DNA of 64,000 nucleotides from JBGQAS01 sp963699305 (GCA_963699305.1 OY969431.1:868001-932000), one strand, 5' to 3'; shown: positions 46,314 to 55,113, numbered from the stretch's first letter. Translations and numbers: made by a program. The notes: generated by a model not told the origin, from the letters alone.

Positions 46314-46959
46314 CGATTTCTCCTTGCATATCCGCCTTCATTATTCCAAAACTGGAGCCCTGCGGTATTCCAGCACATTGGATATGCAGCTCGTTTGGGA
46401 AAGGACCTTCAGGAGAGCCCAACTACCTCTTGACTATAGCCATGGATTTCATCCGCAACCGCGTATTCAGCAAGCCCTTCCATTGCCACTCGGGTTCATA
46501 AGCGAGGACGAGATCATGGATGTTTGGTTATCGGCTGAACTGGTATCAATTGCTATCATTACCGCATTGCAAAAAGCAGTTCCACCCGGTATCGATATAT
46601 CAAAATTAAACGTCATCATTGAAAAAACCGCATCGATTACTACCCAAGTGCAGTCCACATTGTATTCTGTCATACCTTTGGTCGAAATCAACGAGTTGGA
46701 TCTTCGAAAATCCATCAAGGATTTTCTCTCAAAGGATTCGGTTACACGTGAATTACGAAAGAAAGTCTACGATTTGCGGCCTTTAGTTGAAAAATGTGAA
46801 TCAAAGTCCTTGCCCGGGGAAAAAGTGGAAATTCAAATGCAGTTGTCTGCCCGGGAAGGTGCCAACGGTCGTCCAGATGAAGTAATTTCCAGCTTTGGTT
46901 ACAATCCAATGGATTTCTTGTACATCCGGAAGAAGACCATTTTGATCAACTCGGATTGA
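46300..46959 (+). CDS. Radical SAM-linked protein (TIGR03936/DUF2344)
   Basis: A 219-residue partner of the preceding radical SAM enzyme: LHIRLHYSKTGALRYSSTLD, FRRAQLPLDYSHGFHPQPRIQ and ALPLPLG. The pair is separate here but fused in some bacteria, so they act together. The open frame extends further upstream, but that part lies inside the radical SAM gene in another frame and has no family match. The ATG at 46300 is the likely start. Confidence 0.88.
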   Translation: MISPNDFSLHIRLHYSKTGALRYSSTLDMQLVWERTFRRAQLPLDYSHGFHPQPRIQQALPLPLGFISEDEIMDVWLSAELVSIAIITALQKAVPPGIDISKLNVIIEKTASITTQVQSTLYSVIPLVEINELDLRKSIKDFLSKDSVTRELRKKVYDLRPLVEKCESKSLPGEKVEIQMQLSAREGANGRPDEVISSFGYNPMDFLYIRKKTILINSD

Positions 46960-46966
46960 ATCTCTT

Positions 46967-47626
46967 ATGTCTCGCGATGAAGTATTGATCTTGGAATGTA
47001 TAAATCATGCTTGTGGATTGAGATTTACTTTACCTGCAACATATCGTCACCCCAAAAACTGCCCGCGCTGCCATCAGGCTTTGGTTTTAAGAAAACAAGC
47101 CCTGCAGCAGCATTTCCTTCCCACAAATCAACCTCACTCGATTCCTTTAGGGTTGGAAGCCCTGCTGGATAATATCCGTAGTATCTTTAATGTTGGCAGC
47201 ATCTTTCGCTCAGCGGATGGTGCAGGATTCGATCGGTTGCACCTCTGTGGTATTACACCATCCCCGGATAATCCAAAGATGTTTAAAACTGGTCTGGGTG
47301 CGGAATGGTCGGTTCCCTGGGAATTTCATCCAAATGGTTTGATGTGTGTTTCTGAGAAAAAACGACAGGGATTCAAGGTTATCGCTCTGGAGTGTAATGC
47401 TCAATCCGTTTCGCTTTTCGATAACCCTGGTCTCTTTCCTTCCGATCCTGTTCTTCTGATTGTAGGTAATGAAATGACTGGGATTGATCCGGATATCCAG
47501 CAAGTGGTCGATGCTTCAATTTTTATACCAATGCAGGGATTTAAAAGATCACTGAATGTTTGTGTAGCTTTTGGGATCGCAGCCTTTGTATTATCACAAT
47601 CCCGAAAAATTCTACCAGCTTTATAG
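46967..47626 (+). CDS. SpoU/TrmH-family RNA methyltransferase with zinc-ribbon start
   Basis: A SPOUT methyltransferase: NIRSIFNVGSIFRSADGAG, LLIVGNEMTGID and IPMQGFKRSLNVCVAFGIA are the three SpoU motifs that form the knotted SAM site. The first 45 residues carry Cys pairs (ECINHACGLRF, CPRCHQ) that look like a small zinc ribbon. It probably methylates ribose 2'-OH in rRNA or tRNA. It is 7 bases after the radical-SAM partner. Its end overlaps the convergent NTPase gene by 6 bases. Confidence 0.88.
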   Translation: MSRDEVLILECINHACGLRFTLPATYRHPKNCPRCHQALVLRKQALQQHFLPTNQPHSIPLGLEALLDNIRSIFNVGSIFRSADGAGFDRLHLCGITPSPDNPKMFKTGLGAEWSVPWEFHPNGLMCVSEKKRQGFKVIALECNAQSVSLFDNPGLFPSDPVLLIVGNEMTGIDPDIQQVVDASIFIPMQGFKRSLNVCVAFGIAAFVLSQSRKILPAL

Positions 47627-48184
47627 GTTATTTTCGATATTAGAAATGATCTGCTGAAAGACGATGGTTTGGTTTCCAGCCAGAAGTTCGTGAACTTTCT
47701 CAGCATTGAATAATTTCGTGAAAGATTCACATAAATCAGGTCGTACTACTACAATGGCTAGTTTGTATTCTTTCTTCCTCAATACTTGGAAGGCATGGGA
47801 CCAACCGCGCTGTTGGTTGATTTCTAACACCCCAAGTTCATCAATGATCAGTAATTGACACGATTTAATATCATCTAGAATTTCGTTACCCCATTCCAGA
47901 TTCTTTTCATCAAAACTCCATGCATCGGTGTTAACTGCGAATCTGACCTTGCCCAATACCGTTGCCAGGGTTTTGCGTTCACCAGTCGCAATATTTTCGA
48001 TCTGTATACCGGTTTTCTTATTATTTTGAAATACTGCTGGTGAACAAATTCCCGCAACGTAGATGCTGTGATCCTTTGCCCAGGCTAACACTTTTTGAAT
48101 CAGGCTCGTTTTCCCAATGCCTTTGGCTCCGGTTAGGATGATGATTTTCTTCTTAATTGATTTGGTCATTGTCTCATCTGTCAA
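47621..48184 (-). CDS. P-loop NTPase (THEP1-like) linked to an ABC importer
   Basis: A 187-residue nucleoside-triphosphatase with Walker A TGAKGIGKTS and Walker B LLIIDELG. The family (THEP1-like) has nucleotide triphosphatase activity with unknown biological role. Its start overlaps the ABC ATPase stop by 4 bases, so the gene is tightly coupled to the transporter. It may act on the cofactor or metal the importer delivers. This link is inference. Confidence 0.82.
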   Translation of the reverse strand: MTDETMTKSIKKKIIILTGAKGIGKTSLIQKVLAWAKDHSIYVAGICSPAVFQNNKKTGIQIENIATGERKTLATVLGKVRFAVNTDAWSFDEKNLEWGNEILDDIKSCQLLIIDELGVLEINQQRGWSHAFQVLRKKEYKLAIVVVRPDLCESFTKLFNAEKVHELLAGNQTIVFQQIISNIENNL

Positions 48185-48957
48185 ATAACGATTTTCCTGC
48201 CATTCACTTCGACCACATTCAACGGCATTTTGAACACTTTGCTTAAGCGGTGCGATGTCATGAGTTCTTCCGCATTACCCTTTCCAATTAATTTCCCGTT
48301 ATTGAGCAGGATAAAATTTTCACCAATCGCTAATGCTGCCTCAGCATCGTGCGTGGAAATGATGATGGTGATCCCCATTTTTTTCAGTTTGACAAGCAGA
48401 TTTAGTAGTCTTTTTCGGTTTTTTAAATCGAGATGCGTCGTGGGTTCATCCAACAAGAGTACTTCGGGTTCCTGTGCCATTGCCCTTGCTAACCGCACCC
48501 GTTGCAGTTCCCCGCCACTGATGGATTGAATTTTCGTTTTCTTTATCTCTTTCAGCTTGAAATCGTTCAGTAATCGATCCACAATCGTATAATCTTCATT
48601 CGCTGGGGATTTCCATGTAGGGATGAACCGGGCTCGTCCTAATAAAATATATTCCTGCACCTGAAGTTCATGGGGTATGTGTTCTCGCTGAGGTACGATT
48701 GAAAATATCCTGCTTAGCATTTTTGCAGAATATCCGTTGATATTTTTATCCCGGATTTTGAGGATTCCCACTTTCGCTTTCAGTAGCCCGACCATAAGGT
48801 TCAATAATGTCGTTTTTCCCGCCCCATTAGGTCCAATGATGACTGTGATTTCACCTTCATTAACCTGCATGGATAGGTCATGGATGGCATCATTTCCTTT
48901 TCCAGGATATCCAAACGACACATGAAAAAAATGAATAAACTCTGGGTTAATTGCCAT
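48181..48957 (-). CDS. FepC/BtuD-type ABC transporter ATPase
   Basis: ATPase of a siderophore/cobalamin/metal-chelate importer: GPNGAGKTTLLNLM (Walker A), SISGGELQRVRLARAM (signature), VLLLDEPTTHLD (Walker B) and STHD (switch His). Length (258 aa) is normal. It overlaps the permease gene by 11 bases. Confidence 0.92.
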   Translation of the reverse strand: MAINPEFIHFFHVSFGYPGKGNDAIHDLSMQVNEGEITVIIGPNGAGKTTLLNLMVGLLKAKVGILKIRDKNINGYSAKMLSRIFSIVPQREHIPHELQVQEYILLGRARFIPTWKSPANEDYTIVDRLLNDFKLKEIKKTKIQSISGGELQRVRLARAMAQEPEVLLLDEPTTHLDLKNRKRLLNLLVKLKKMGITIIISTHDAEAALAIGENFILLNNGKLIGKGNAEELMTSHRLSKVFKMPLNVVEVNGRKIVI

Positions 48958-49951
48958 TCTGTGAAAGGATGTTTCCTTTGAGCAGTAAAGCCAGGAAAAT
49001 AACGCTTCCGAATAGTGAAGTCAGTATGCCTAATGGAATTTCCCCGGTGGAAACTGTCCTGGCGGCATCATCGCAAATTACCGTGAAAATTCCTCCAGCC
49101 AGGAAAGAAAACGGGATAAGTCTCTTGGTATCTCCTCCAATGATTAACCGCATGATGTGAGGGACGATCAAACCCACCCACCCAATGATGCCTGCCACCG
49201 ATATGACGCTGGCGGTGATGGCAACAGCTGCGATGAGAACGATCGTTCGCTCTAATCGAACATTGGCGCCTATCGATTTCGCGATTGGGTCATCAAGTGC
49301 GATAACATTCAATCGCCAGCGAAAAATGAAAATGATGCTGGTACCGATAACGACCACCGGTAGGATAGTGACCACATCCTGCCAGTTTACCGAGGAAAGT
49401 CCACCGAGCAGCCAAAATACGATTTCTGGCAACTGCTTTACCGGGTCTGCCAAGTATTTCAGGAATCCAACCCCTGCGGAAAAAAGAGCGGAGACAGCAA
49501 TTCCAGCCAGTACTAATCGCACGATGGCTGAGGAAGCTTTGGATCGACCTCCCAAGGCTACGGTTAAGAATAATCCACCTAAACCGAAACCAAAAGCCAG
49601 CACCACCACGGCTACAGGTTGCTGCGAAATGAATAATATCGAGAACGCTGCACCAAAAGCTGCTCCCTGGCTAACTCCCAGGAAACCGGGTTCCACCAAT
49701 GGGTTGTGAAACAATGTCTGCATCACAACGCCTGCCATGGAAAGCGAAGAACCCAGTAGAAACGCCAGGATGATCCTGGGCAGGCGCAAGTTGAGCACAA
49801 GAGTCTGTGCCATTGGATCTTGCATCAATTGTGATACCGAAAGTCCCGGTGGTTCAGGGTACCTGCCAATTAATATTGATGCTGTGAGCACGATGACTGC
49901 TAATAGCGTTAGCAATATGAAATAAACTTTTATATGGTTCGCTTTATTCAA
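48947..49951 (-). CDS. FecCD-type ABC transporter permease
   Basis: A permease of the iron-siderophore/B12 class with about ten helices. Recognisable parts: LRLPRIILAFLLGSSLSMAG, NPLVEPGFLGVSQGAAFGA and GWVGLIVPHIMRLI (cytoplasmic coupling loop). It overlaps the substrate-binding protein gene by 8 bases. The ligand class (iron chelate, cobalamin, molybdate, tungstate) cannot be decided from the sequence. Confidence 0.92.
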   Translation of the reverse strand: MNKANHIKVYFILLTLLAVIVLTASILIGRYPEPPGLSVSQLMQDPMAQTLVLNLRLPRIILAFLLGSSLSMAGVVMQTLFHNPLVEPGFLGVSQGAAFGAAFSILFISQQPVAVVVLAFGFGLGGLFLTVALGGRSKASSAIVRLVLAGIAVSALFSAGVGFLKYLADPVKQLPEIVFWLLGGLSSVNWQDVVTILPVVVIGTSIIFIFRWRLNVIALDDPIAKSIGANVRLERTIVLIAAVAITASVISVAGIIGWVGLIVPHIMRLIIGGDTKRLIPFSFLAGGIFTVICDDAARTVSTGEIPLGILTSLFGSVIFLALLLKGNILSQNGN

Positions 49952-51059
49952 TGTTGCCTTTTAACACGGGATATATTTGTTTTTCAATCTGCTCATTCGT
50001 GAGTTGATACAGCGTGGCATAGAAAATGGATACAGATTCCATTAGGTTGTATTCAGCGAATATTTCCGGGTGTAGCTTCGCCCCGAGCCAGTTCAAACCC
50101 AATATCCACCGTGAATCCGATTGATCCCAACTGAGGAAGTCTCCAACAAATCCATATATCCGATCCTTCTTAACCGCTTCCAGATCCTTCCAAATTTCAG
50201 CAGTTTTCAGGCCTTCAACAATCGTTGCTGCATCGCCCTGGTACCATATAATGAAAATAATATCGGGATTCCAAGCTGCGATCTGTTCCAAATTCACGGT
50301 CAACCAACCAGATGTATCTTGAGCGTTTTCCCAGACGGGATCGCCGCCTGCCATTCTCACCAGCAACGTTTGGATATATCCGTTGCCAGGTATGTTGAAG
50401 CTGGTTTCACCTCCGCTGACTGAATACTGTAATAGCAATACGCTGGGAATCTCGCCGGTGCTGAGGTTCTTAGTAAAATCGGTAATGGAGCTCGTGACTC
50501 CCCGATAAAAATCTTGAATTTCCTGCGCCCTTTCAGGATTACCAAATATCCGCCCCAATATTCCGATATCACTTATGTATACTTCCGGTGTCTCCAAATC
50601 CAGGTAAACAACCGGTATACCCAGTTCTTCTAAAGGTTTTCCAAGTTTTTCGCGCATGTACGTTTTTAAAATGACTAGGTCGGGTCTCATCGGTGCTATC
50701 TGTTCAACACCCGAATCCTTACTTAGTAATGCTTTCTCCTCTGAATTGGGTTCGACCACCGTCATAAAATTGTCTTTATTTTGCAATCGCAATTCATAGA
50801 CAACCACTCTCTCCTTTGCTTCCGGGAACATATAAATGGCGTCCAGGATTAAGGAAGTCGCTTTTCCGGCAACGACGATGCGCATCGGTAATTTCTGAAA
50901 TATCGTTGCCCGTTCCAGGTCATCGATGACAGTAAAAGCTGTCGGTTGCCCGTCGGTACGGTTGTTTGAGGTCAGCGCTTCCGGTGAGGTTGCTGTGGTT
51001 TTTCCAAGGCACCCGGCAAGAAAAACCGTCAAAATCAATATGAAGGTGATCTTTTTCAT
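49944..51059 (-). CDS. Substrate-binding lipoprotein of the FecCD-type importer
   Basis: A 371-residue lipoprotein (signal ends in VFLAGC) with a FepB/BtuF-type two-lobe fold: MRPDLVILKTY, ELGIPVVYLDLE, LEQIAAWNPDIIFI. The C-terminal SWDQSDSRWILGLNWLGAKL is typical of importers for metal chelates or oxyanions. It captures the ligand outside the membrane. Its start overlaps the PadR stop (ATGA type, 4 bases). Confidence 0.9.
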   Translation of the reverse strand: MKKITFILILTVFLAGCLGKTTATSPEALTSNNRTDGQPTAFTVIDDLERATIFQKLPMRIVVAGKATSLILDAIYMFPEAKERVVVYELRLQNKDNFMTVVEPNSEEKALLSKDSGVEQIAPMRPDLVILKTYMREKLGKPLEELGIPVVYLDLETPEVYISDIGILGRIFGNPERAQEIQDFYRGVTSSITDFTKNLSTGEIPSVLLLQYSVSGGETSFNIPGNGYIQTLLVRMAGGDPVWENAQDTSGWLTVNLEQIAAWNPDIIFIIWYQGDAATIVEGLKTAEIWKDLEAVKKDRIYGFVGDFLSWDQSDSRWILGLNWLGAKLHPEIFAEYNLMESVSIFYATLYQLTNEQIEKQIYPVLKGNIE

Positions 51060-51601
51060 AGGCTTTTTTTCTCCAGTTGTTTGTTTAGCCAGCTGATCAT
51101 GCTTTCCACTTGCATTAACCTGAACTGCAGGATCATAATATGAATGTCCTCTCGAGTCGTTGCTTCATCAATTTGGCGTTGGATCCCTGTCTGCCATTCT
51201 GTGCAAATCACAAGCTGTTTTCGAACCAATTCGGTAGTCGCCGGGGAAGGATCCAGTTTGGCAAAATACCAGCGCGCTAAATAATCCTGCCGCATCTCGC
51301 GTGGGTGCAGCACTGGTGAGGATTTCCATTGCTCAAATGCCGACTTTCCTTTTTCGGTCAGGTGGTATTCCGTCCGAGCCGGGCGGGTGCTGTCTTGTTG
51401 CACTTTCCCGTGGATGTATGCCTCTTTTTCTAACTGGTCTAGGAAAGCATACAAACGCGCTTGCTTGACCCTCCACAAAACGCCTAGGGCTGAGTTGTGT
51501 TTTAATTCGCTATCTAGCATGTATCCATAACAGGAATCTCGCTGGATCAATCCCATCAGGATGAATTGAACAGGTTGAAGGGTTGCGTTGCTTTTTCGCA
51601 T
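51056..51601 (-). CDS. PadR-family transcriptional regulator
   Basis: A 181-residue PadR protein: an N-terminal winged helix (LMGLIQRDSCYGYML, then RLYAFLDQLEKEAYI and TEYHLTEKGKSAFEQW) and a C-terminal helical dimer domain. It is the first gene of the importer operon and is coupled to it. A palindrome overlapping its probable start of transcription should be its own binding site, so it likely represses this operon until a ligand is sensed. Confidence 0.9.
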   Translation of the reverse strand: MRKSNATLQPVQFILMGLIQRDSCYGYMLDSELKHNSALGVLWRVKQARLYAFLDQLEKEAYIHGKVQQDSTRPARTEYHLTEKGKSAFEQWKSSPVLHPREMRQDYLARWYFAKLDPSPATTELVRKQLVICTEWQTGIQRQIDEATTREDIHIMILQFRLMQVESMISWLNKQLEKKSL

Positions 51602-51614
51602 AATAATTCTTAAT

Positions 51615-51636
51615 TACTCAATTATTGAGTATTATA
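51615..51636 (-). promoter_or_regulatory. Probable PadR operator and -10 box
   Basis: A perfect 17-base palindrome (TACTCAAT-T-ATTGAGTA, 51615-51631) adjoins a -10 box TATAAT (51631-51636, minus strand). It covers the expected start point, 14 bases before the PadR start codon. A repressor bound here would block transcription. Confidence 0.65.
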
Positions 51637-51695
51637 ATGTGTTTCCTTTTTTCTACAAATTGTGCAACAAGTGAATATGGTAAAATCTTGATGTT

Positions 51696-51770
51696 GTCCC
51701 TGTGGCCTAGTGGATAAGGTATTGGCCTCCGAAGCCAAGGACGCGGGTTCAAGTCCCGCCAGGGACACCA
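51696..51770 (+). tRNA. tRNA-Arg (anticodon CCG)
   Basis: Acceptor GTCCCTG pairs with CAGGGAC, discriminator A, and CCA is encoded. The anticodon stem TTGGC/GCCAA closes loop CTCCGAA, giving anticodon CCG. The T-arm is GCGGG-TTCAAGT-CCCGC. Confidence 0.96.
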
Positions 51771-51772
51771 TC

Positions 51773-51801
51773 GACATCCAGCATCAAGGTTGGATGTCTT
51801 T
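51773..51801 (+). terminator. Terminator after tRNA-Arg
   Basis: An 8-bp stem (GACATCCA/TGGATGTC) with a 10-base loop, followed by a short T-run just after the tRNA. Confidence 0.6.
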
Positions 51802-51880
51802 CATTAAATCCTTCTTACACTTTTTTGATATTTTGTTAATCATTACGGGGTAAAATAATCCCGAAGAAAGGACTTTACCC

Positions 51881-52588
51881 ATGTTTTTGTTAGGTGGTTA
51901 TGGTTTGTATTTGCTCATTTCTCTGCCTGCCCTTCTGCTTGGATTATGGGCACAATTGAAGGTTCAGTCGTCGTTTCGTAAATATTCCCAAGTGCGTTCA
52001 TATACCGGTGCCACAGGTGCGCAGGTCGCCCGCCATATTTTGGATGAAAATGGATTATCAAATGTGGAAATTCAGCAAGTCGGAGGTTCGCTTTCTGATC
52101 ACTATGACCCCCGTTCCAAGATCTTGCGCTTGAGTGCTTCCGTGTATGGTTCCAACAGTCTGGCAGCTGCCGGGATTGCCGCGCATGAAAGCGGTCATGC
52201 GTTGCAGGATAAAGCTGGGTATTCACCGATGCGTATCCGATCATTCATGGTTCCTTCCGTGCAGATTGGCAGTTGGCTCGGTCCTGTCATCTTCATGCTC
52301 GGTCTTTTCATGTCCTCTGGAACGGGAGATACCATCGCTACAATTGGTCTGGTTTTATTTGCTGCTACTGCACTTTTTTCTCTCGTTACATTACCGGTCG
52401 AAATGGATGCTTCGCGCCGTGCCAAGACGTGGCTGGTATCTTCCGGCGCGCTATTGGAAAGTGAGCTTCCCGGTGTGAATGCAGTTCTGGATGCAGCTGC
52501 ATGGACTTATGTCGCAGCAGCCATCCAGGCGATTTCAACGGTCTTATATTATGCTCTTTTGCTGTTTGGTGGCCGGCGTCGCCGATAA
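51881..52588 (+). CDS. Zinc metallopeptidase, YugP-like (Zn_peptidase_2)
   Basis: A membrane-bound zinc peptidase of 235 residues with an N-terminal helix, a GATGAQVARHILDENGL segment, the zinc site AAHESGHALQ (HExxH) and two or three C-terminal helices. The family is widespread and of unknown substrate. The ribosome site AAAGGA precedes the ATG. It ends at a strong terminator. Confidence 0.92.
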   Translation: MFLLGGYGLYLLISLPALLLGLWAQLKVQSSFRKYSQVRSYTGATGAQVARHILDENGLSNVEIQQVGGSLSDHYDPRSKILRLSASVYGSNSLAAAGIAAHESGHALQDKAGYSPMRIRSFMVPSVQIGSWLGPVIFMLGLFMSSGTGDTIATIGLVLFAATALFSLVTLPVEMDASRRAKTWLVSSGALLESELPGVNAVLDAAAWTYVAAAIQAISTVLYYALLLFGGRRRR

Positions 52589-52594
52589 TTATAT

Positions 52595-52624
52595 AAAAAA
52601 CCTGTGGTTTTCCACAGGTTTTTC
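52595..52624. terminator. Bidirectional terminator
   Basis: A 12-bp stem with AAAAA and TTTTT outer arms (AAAAACCTGTGG/CCACAGGTTTTT) and loop TTTT. It serves the convergent zinc peptidase and MreB-like genes. Confidence 0.92.
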
Positions 52625-52626
52625 GT

Positions 52627-53637
52627 TTAATATGCTTGTGGCAGGCTCCGTTTGAGGAGGTTCAACATCTTCAGCGCTTTTGTAGCTCCCTCAGCGGTAC
52701 AGGTGGTGGGGTAATCCACCAGGTAAGCCGGGATTCCTAACGTCTTGGTCAGATATTTGTCCATTCCCCGCAGCAGTGCTCCGCCACCGCAAAGTGCCAC
52801 ACCACGATCGATGATGTCGGATATCAGTTCGGGAGGGGTTTTTTCCAATACTTTTTTCGCTAATGTAACTATTTCGTTAAGTGGTTCTTCGAGAGCATCA
52901 ATGATGTCGTCGGTTGTCAGGCTCACCGCCCGCGGCAGATTGGTAACCTGGTCTTGTCCCTGCACTTCCATTGATTGCGCCGGCTCGTCCGATATGGCTG
53001 CCCCAATGCGGATCTTCAGTTGTTCCGCAGTAGTCTGCCCGATAATCACCCCATAACGCTTGCGCACGTGGGTGATGATGGCTTCATCCATTCGCAGACC
53101 ACCGGTCCGTGATGAATCCGCAGAAATGATATCGTTCATTGCCAGTACCGCTGCCTGGTTGATTCCGCCGCCCAGGCACATGATCATATTTCCGGATGGC
53201 GTGGAGATGGGCAGGTCAACCCCTAGAGCTGCCGCCAGTGGTTGGTGGATCAGGAACACTTCTCGGCTTCCCGCTCCCAACCCTGCTTCATGTACCGCTC
53301 GTGCTTCAACACTGGTTACACCATATGGAATGGTCAGCATGATTCGAGGACGGAATATCAGTACGGGCCCGCAAATTTTCTTGATCAGGTAGGAAAGTAG
53401 GTTTTCAGTGATCTCGAATTCAGCGATCACCCCATGCACCATCGGTCGGATGATCTCGATTCGTTCCGGTACTTTGCCGATCATTTCCTTGGCTGCCTGT
53501 CCCCATTCGACCATCTTCATTTCGTCGGGGAGCAACGCCACATACATCGGTTCCTGCAAAAGCACCTGTTTGTCTTCTGCGATCACCACATTGAGTGTTC
53601 CAAGATCAACCCCTAGTTCACGTGTCAAACCGGGCAT
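52627..53637 (-). CDS. MreB-like actin homologue with altered ATPase residues
   Basis: A 336-residue actin-fold protein aligned along its length with MreB: GVDLGTLNVVI (phosphate 1), HGVIAEFEITENLL, GAGSREVFLI, MDEAIITHVRKRYG, TAEQLKIRIGAA and LCGGGALLRGMDKYL. Two nucleotide-site elements differ. Phosphate 2, usually DIGGGTTE, reads CLGGGINQ. The catalytic Glu segment, usually IEEPMAAA, reads IHQPLAAA. ATP may bind, but hydrolysis is doubtful. mreC/mreD are not nearby. It may be a modulating paralogue rather than the main MreB. Confidence 0.85.
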   Translation of the reverse strand: MPGLTRELGVDLGTLNVVIAEDKQVLLQEPMYVALLPDEMKMVEWGQAAKEMIGKVPERIEIIRPMVHGVIAEFEITENLLSYLIKKICGPVLIFRPRIMLTIPYGVTSVEARAVHEAGLGAGSREVFLIHQPLAAALGVDLPISTPSGNMIMCLGGGINQAAVLAMNDIISADSSRTGGLRMDEAIITHVRKRYGVIIGQTTAEQLKIRIGAAISDEPAQSMEVQGQDQVTNLPRAVSLTTDDIIDALEEPLNEIVTLAKKVLEKTPPELISDIIDRGVALCGGGALLRGMDKYLTKTLGIPAYLVDYPTTCTAEGATKALKMLNLLKRSLPQAY

Positions 53638-53717
53638 TCGTTGTTTTATTCCTTCCTGTCATTTTCATTAATGGTATTAGCAAAACGAAATAACAATTAT
53701 AACGGAAGATTTCAGCC

Positions 53718-54299
53718 TTATTTTCCGCCAGCAAAATATCGCAGTGCCAATTTCAACTTGGTTTCTTCTTCATCTGGTGCATCCTTCGGGATGGATTGTA
53801 GCGCTGCCTGTGCCTCTACCACGCTGTACCCCAAACCCACCAGGGCTTCGAAAACGCGTGATTCCACGTCCGCGCCACCAGCCATGCTTACAGCTGTACT
53901 CGAAGGAATTTTGCCCTGTAGTTGAAGGATAATCTTGGCTGCTGTTTTGTTGCCAATTCCCGGCACCCGGCTGAATACGTCCACTTTTTCACCCACCAGG
54001 CCACTTTTGATGGCATCCAAATTCAGGGTGGAAAGGACAGCTAACGCGGTCCTCGGTCCGATTCCATTGACGCTGAGGAAAAGGATGAAATAATTGCGTT
54101 GTTCTTCGTTTTCAAAGCCGTACAACGCCATATGGTCTTCCCGCACAATGAAATGCGTGAAGAGGAAGATGGTTTCTCCTTCATTGGTTGCCTGGCAAGT
54201 CGATGCAGGGACAAAGACCTTGAATCCCATTCCATTGAGTTCGACGACCAGGTGGTCCTCACCTTTTTGAATTACTTTTCCATGTATCGTGACTATCAC
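53718..54299 (-). CDS. ruvA: Holliday junction branch migration protein RuvA
   Basis: Binds Holliday junctions and loads RuvB. An N-terminal OB fold (GKVIQKGEDHLVVELNGMGF), two HhH motifs (SVNGIGPRTALAVLS, RVPGIGNKTAAKIILQL) and the C-terminal RuvB-binding helix domain (VFEALVGLGYSVVEA). I chose the GTG at 54299, as RuvA proteins begin at this strand; an ATG at 54320 inside the upstream gene is the alternative. ruvB is not in the window. Confidence 0.93.
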   Translation of the reverse strand: MIVTIHGKVIQKGEDHLVVELNGMGFKVFVPASTCQATNEGETIFLFTHFIVREDHMALYGFENEEQRNYFILFLSVNGIGPRTALAVLSTLNLDAIKSGLVGEKVDVFSRVPGIGNKTAAKIILQLQGKIPSSTAVSMAGGADVESRVFEALVGLGYSVVEAQAALQSIPKDAPDEEETKLKLALRYFAGGK

Positions 54300-54300
54300 G

Positions 54301-55113
54301 TTATTGTCCCTTTTTTTCATCCCGACGCTGATTAAGGATTTCGTAAAGCATCACACCGGTTGCAATCGCCAGGTTTAGGGAATCGCATTTCCCCAACATT
54401 GGGATCTTTACCAGATTATCACATAAATCCAGTAGTTCCGGTTTTAATCCTTGGCGCTCCGAGCCCATCAATAACACCATCGGTCGAGAATATCGCATGT
54501 CATGGTAATCGAGCGTTGCATCCCCGCTCGTACCGCAGATCATTATTCCGTTTTGTTTCTTCCAATCGGTGAATTCCTTCACGTTTGTTCGTATGATTCG
54601 TTGGGTGAATATCGCGCCCATGCTGGCTCGGATTGTACCCGGATCGTACGCATCGGTGCTATTTTCCAGAAGGATGATCCCTTCACTTCCAGTGGCGTCG
54701 GCGGTGCGTAATATTGTCCCCAAATTACCCGGATCTTGAACAGCATCCAATCCGATAAAAACGGTATCCTTATCGAATGAGATTTTTTTCAGATCTGCAT
54801 ATTCCTGCTTTAATACAGCTGCAATCCCCTGTGGTCCGTCTTTGTCGGATAATGCTTTGAATACATTTTCAGTAACTTCAACAACCGTTGCCTTCCGTTC
54901 CAGTTGCTCACGAACTGCCCTATTACCAATTTCGCTGGTTAGCAATTCAGGAGACCAGATTAGAATGTCAAGTTTCTTTTTTTCCTGTAAAGCTTGTATG
55001 ACTATGCGCAGTCCTTCAATATAAAATTTCCCAGTCTGCTCGCGTGTTTTTCGTTGCCGTAGAGCTTTGATTTCCTTGATTACCGGGTTGGATGTGCTGG
55101 TGATAACGGTCAT
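54301..55113 (-). CDS. TrmH/SpoU-family RNA methyltransferase
   Basis: A 2'-O-ribose methyltransferase of 270 residues with an N-terminal L30-like substrate-binding domain (FYIEGLRIVIQAL). The knotted SPOUT domain has LDAVQDPGNLGTILRTADATG-type motif 1 (here split by length), VLLMGSERQGL and IPMLGKCDSLNLAIATGVMLYE-type motif 3. It lies between ruvC and ruvA and overlaps ruvC by 4 bases. The RNA target is unknown, probably 23S rRNA. Confidence 0.9.
   Translation of the reverse strand: MTVITSTSNPVIKEIKALRQRKTREQTGKFYIEGLRIVIQALQEKKKLDILIWSPELLTSEIGNRAVREQLERKATVVEVTENVFKALSDKDGPQGIAAVLKQEYADLKKISFDKDTVFIGLDAVQDPGNLGTILRTADATGSEGIILLENSTDAYDPGTIRASMGAIFTQRIIRTNVKEFTDWKKQNGIMICGTSGDATLDYHDMRYSRPMVLLMGSERQGLKPELLDLCDNLVKIPMLGKCDSLNLAIATGVMLYEILNQRRDEKKGQ

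Noticed and set aside
49185..49709. 174-residue open frame antisense to the FecCD permease
   Set aside because: Low-complexity Thr/Pro/Ala product, mirror of the hydrophobic permease codons; no start signals.
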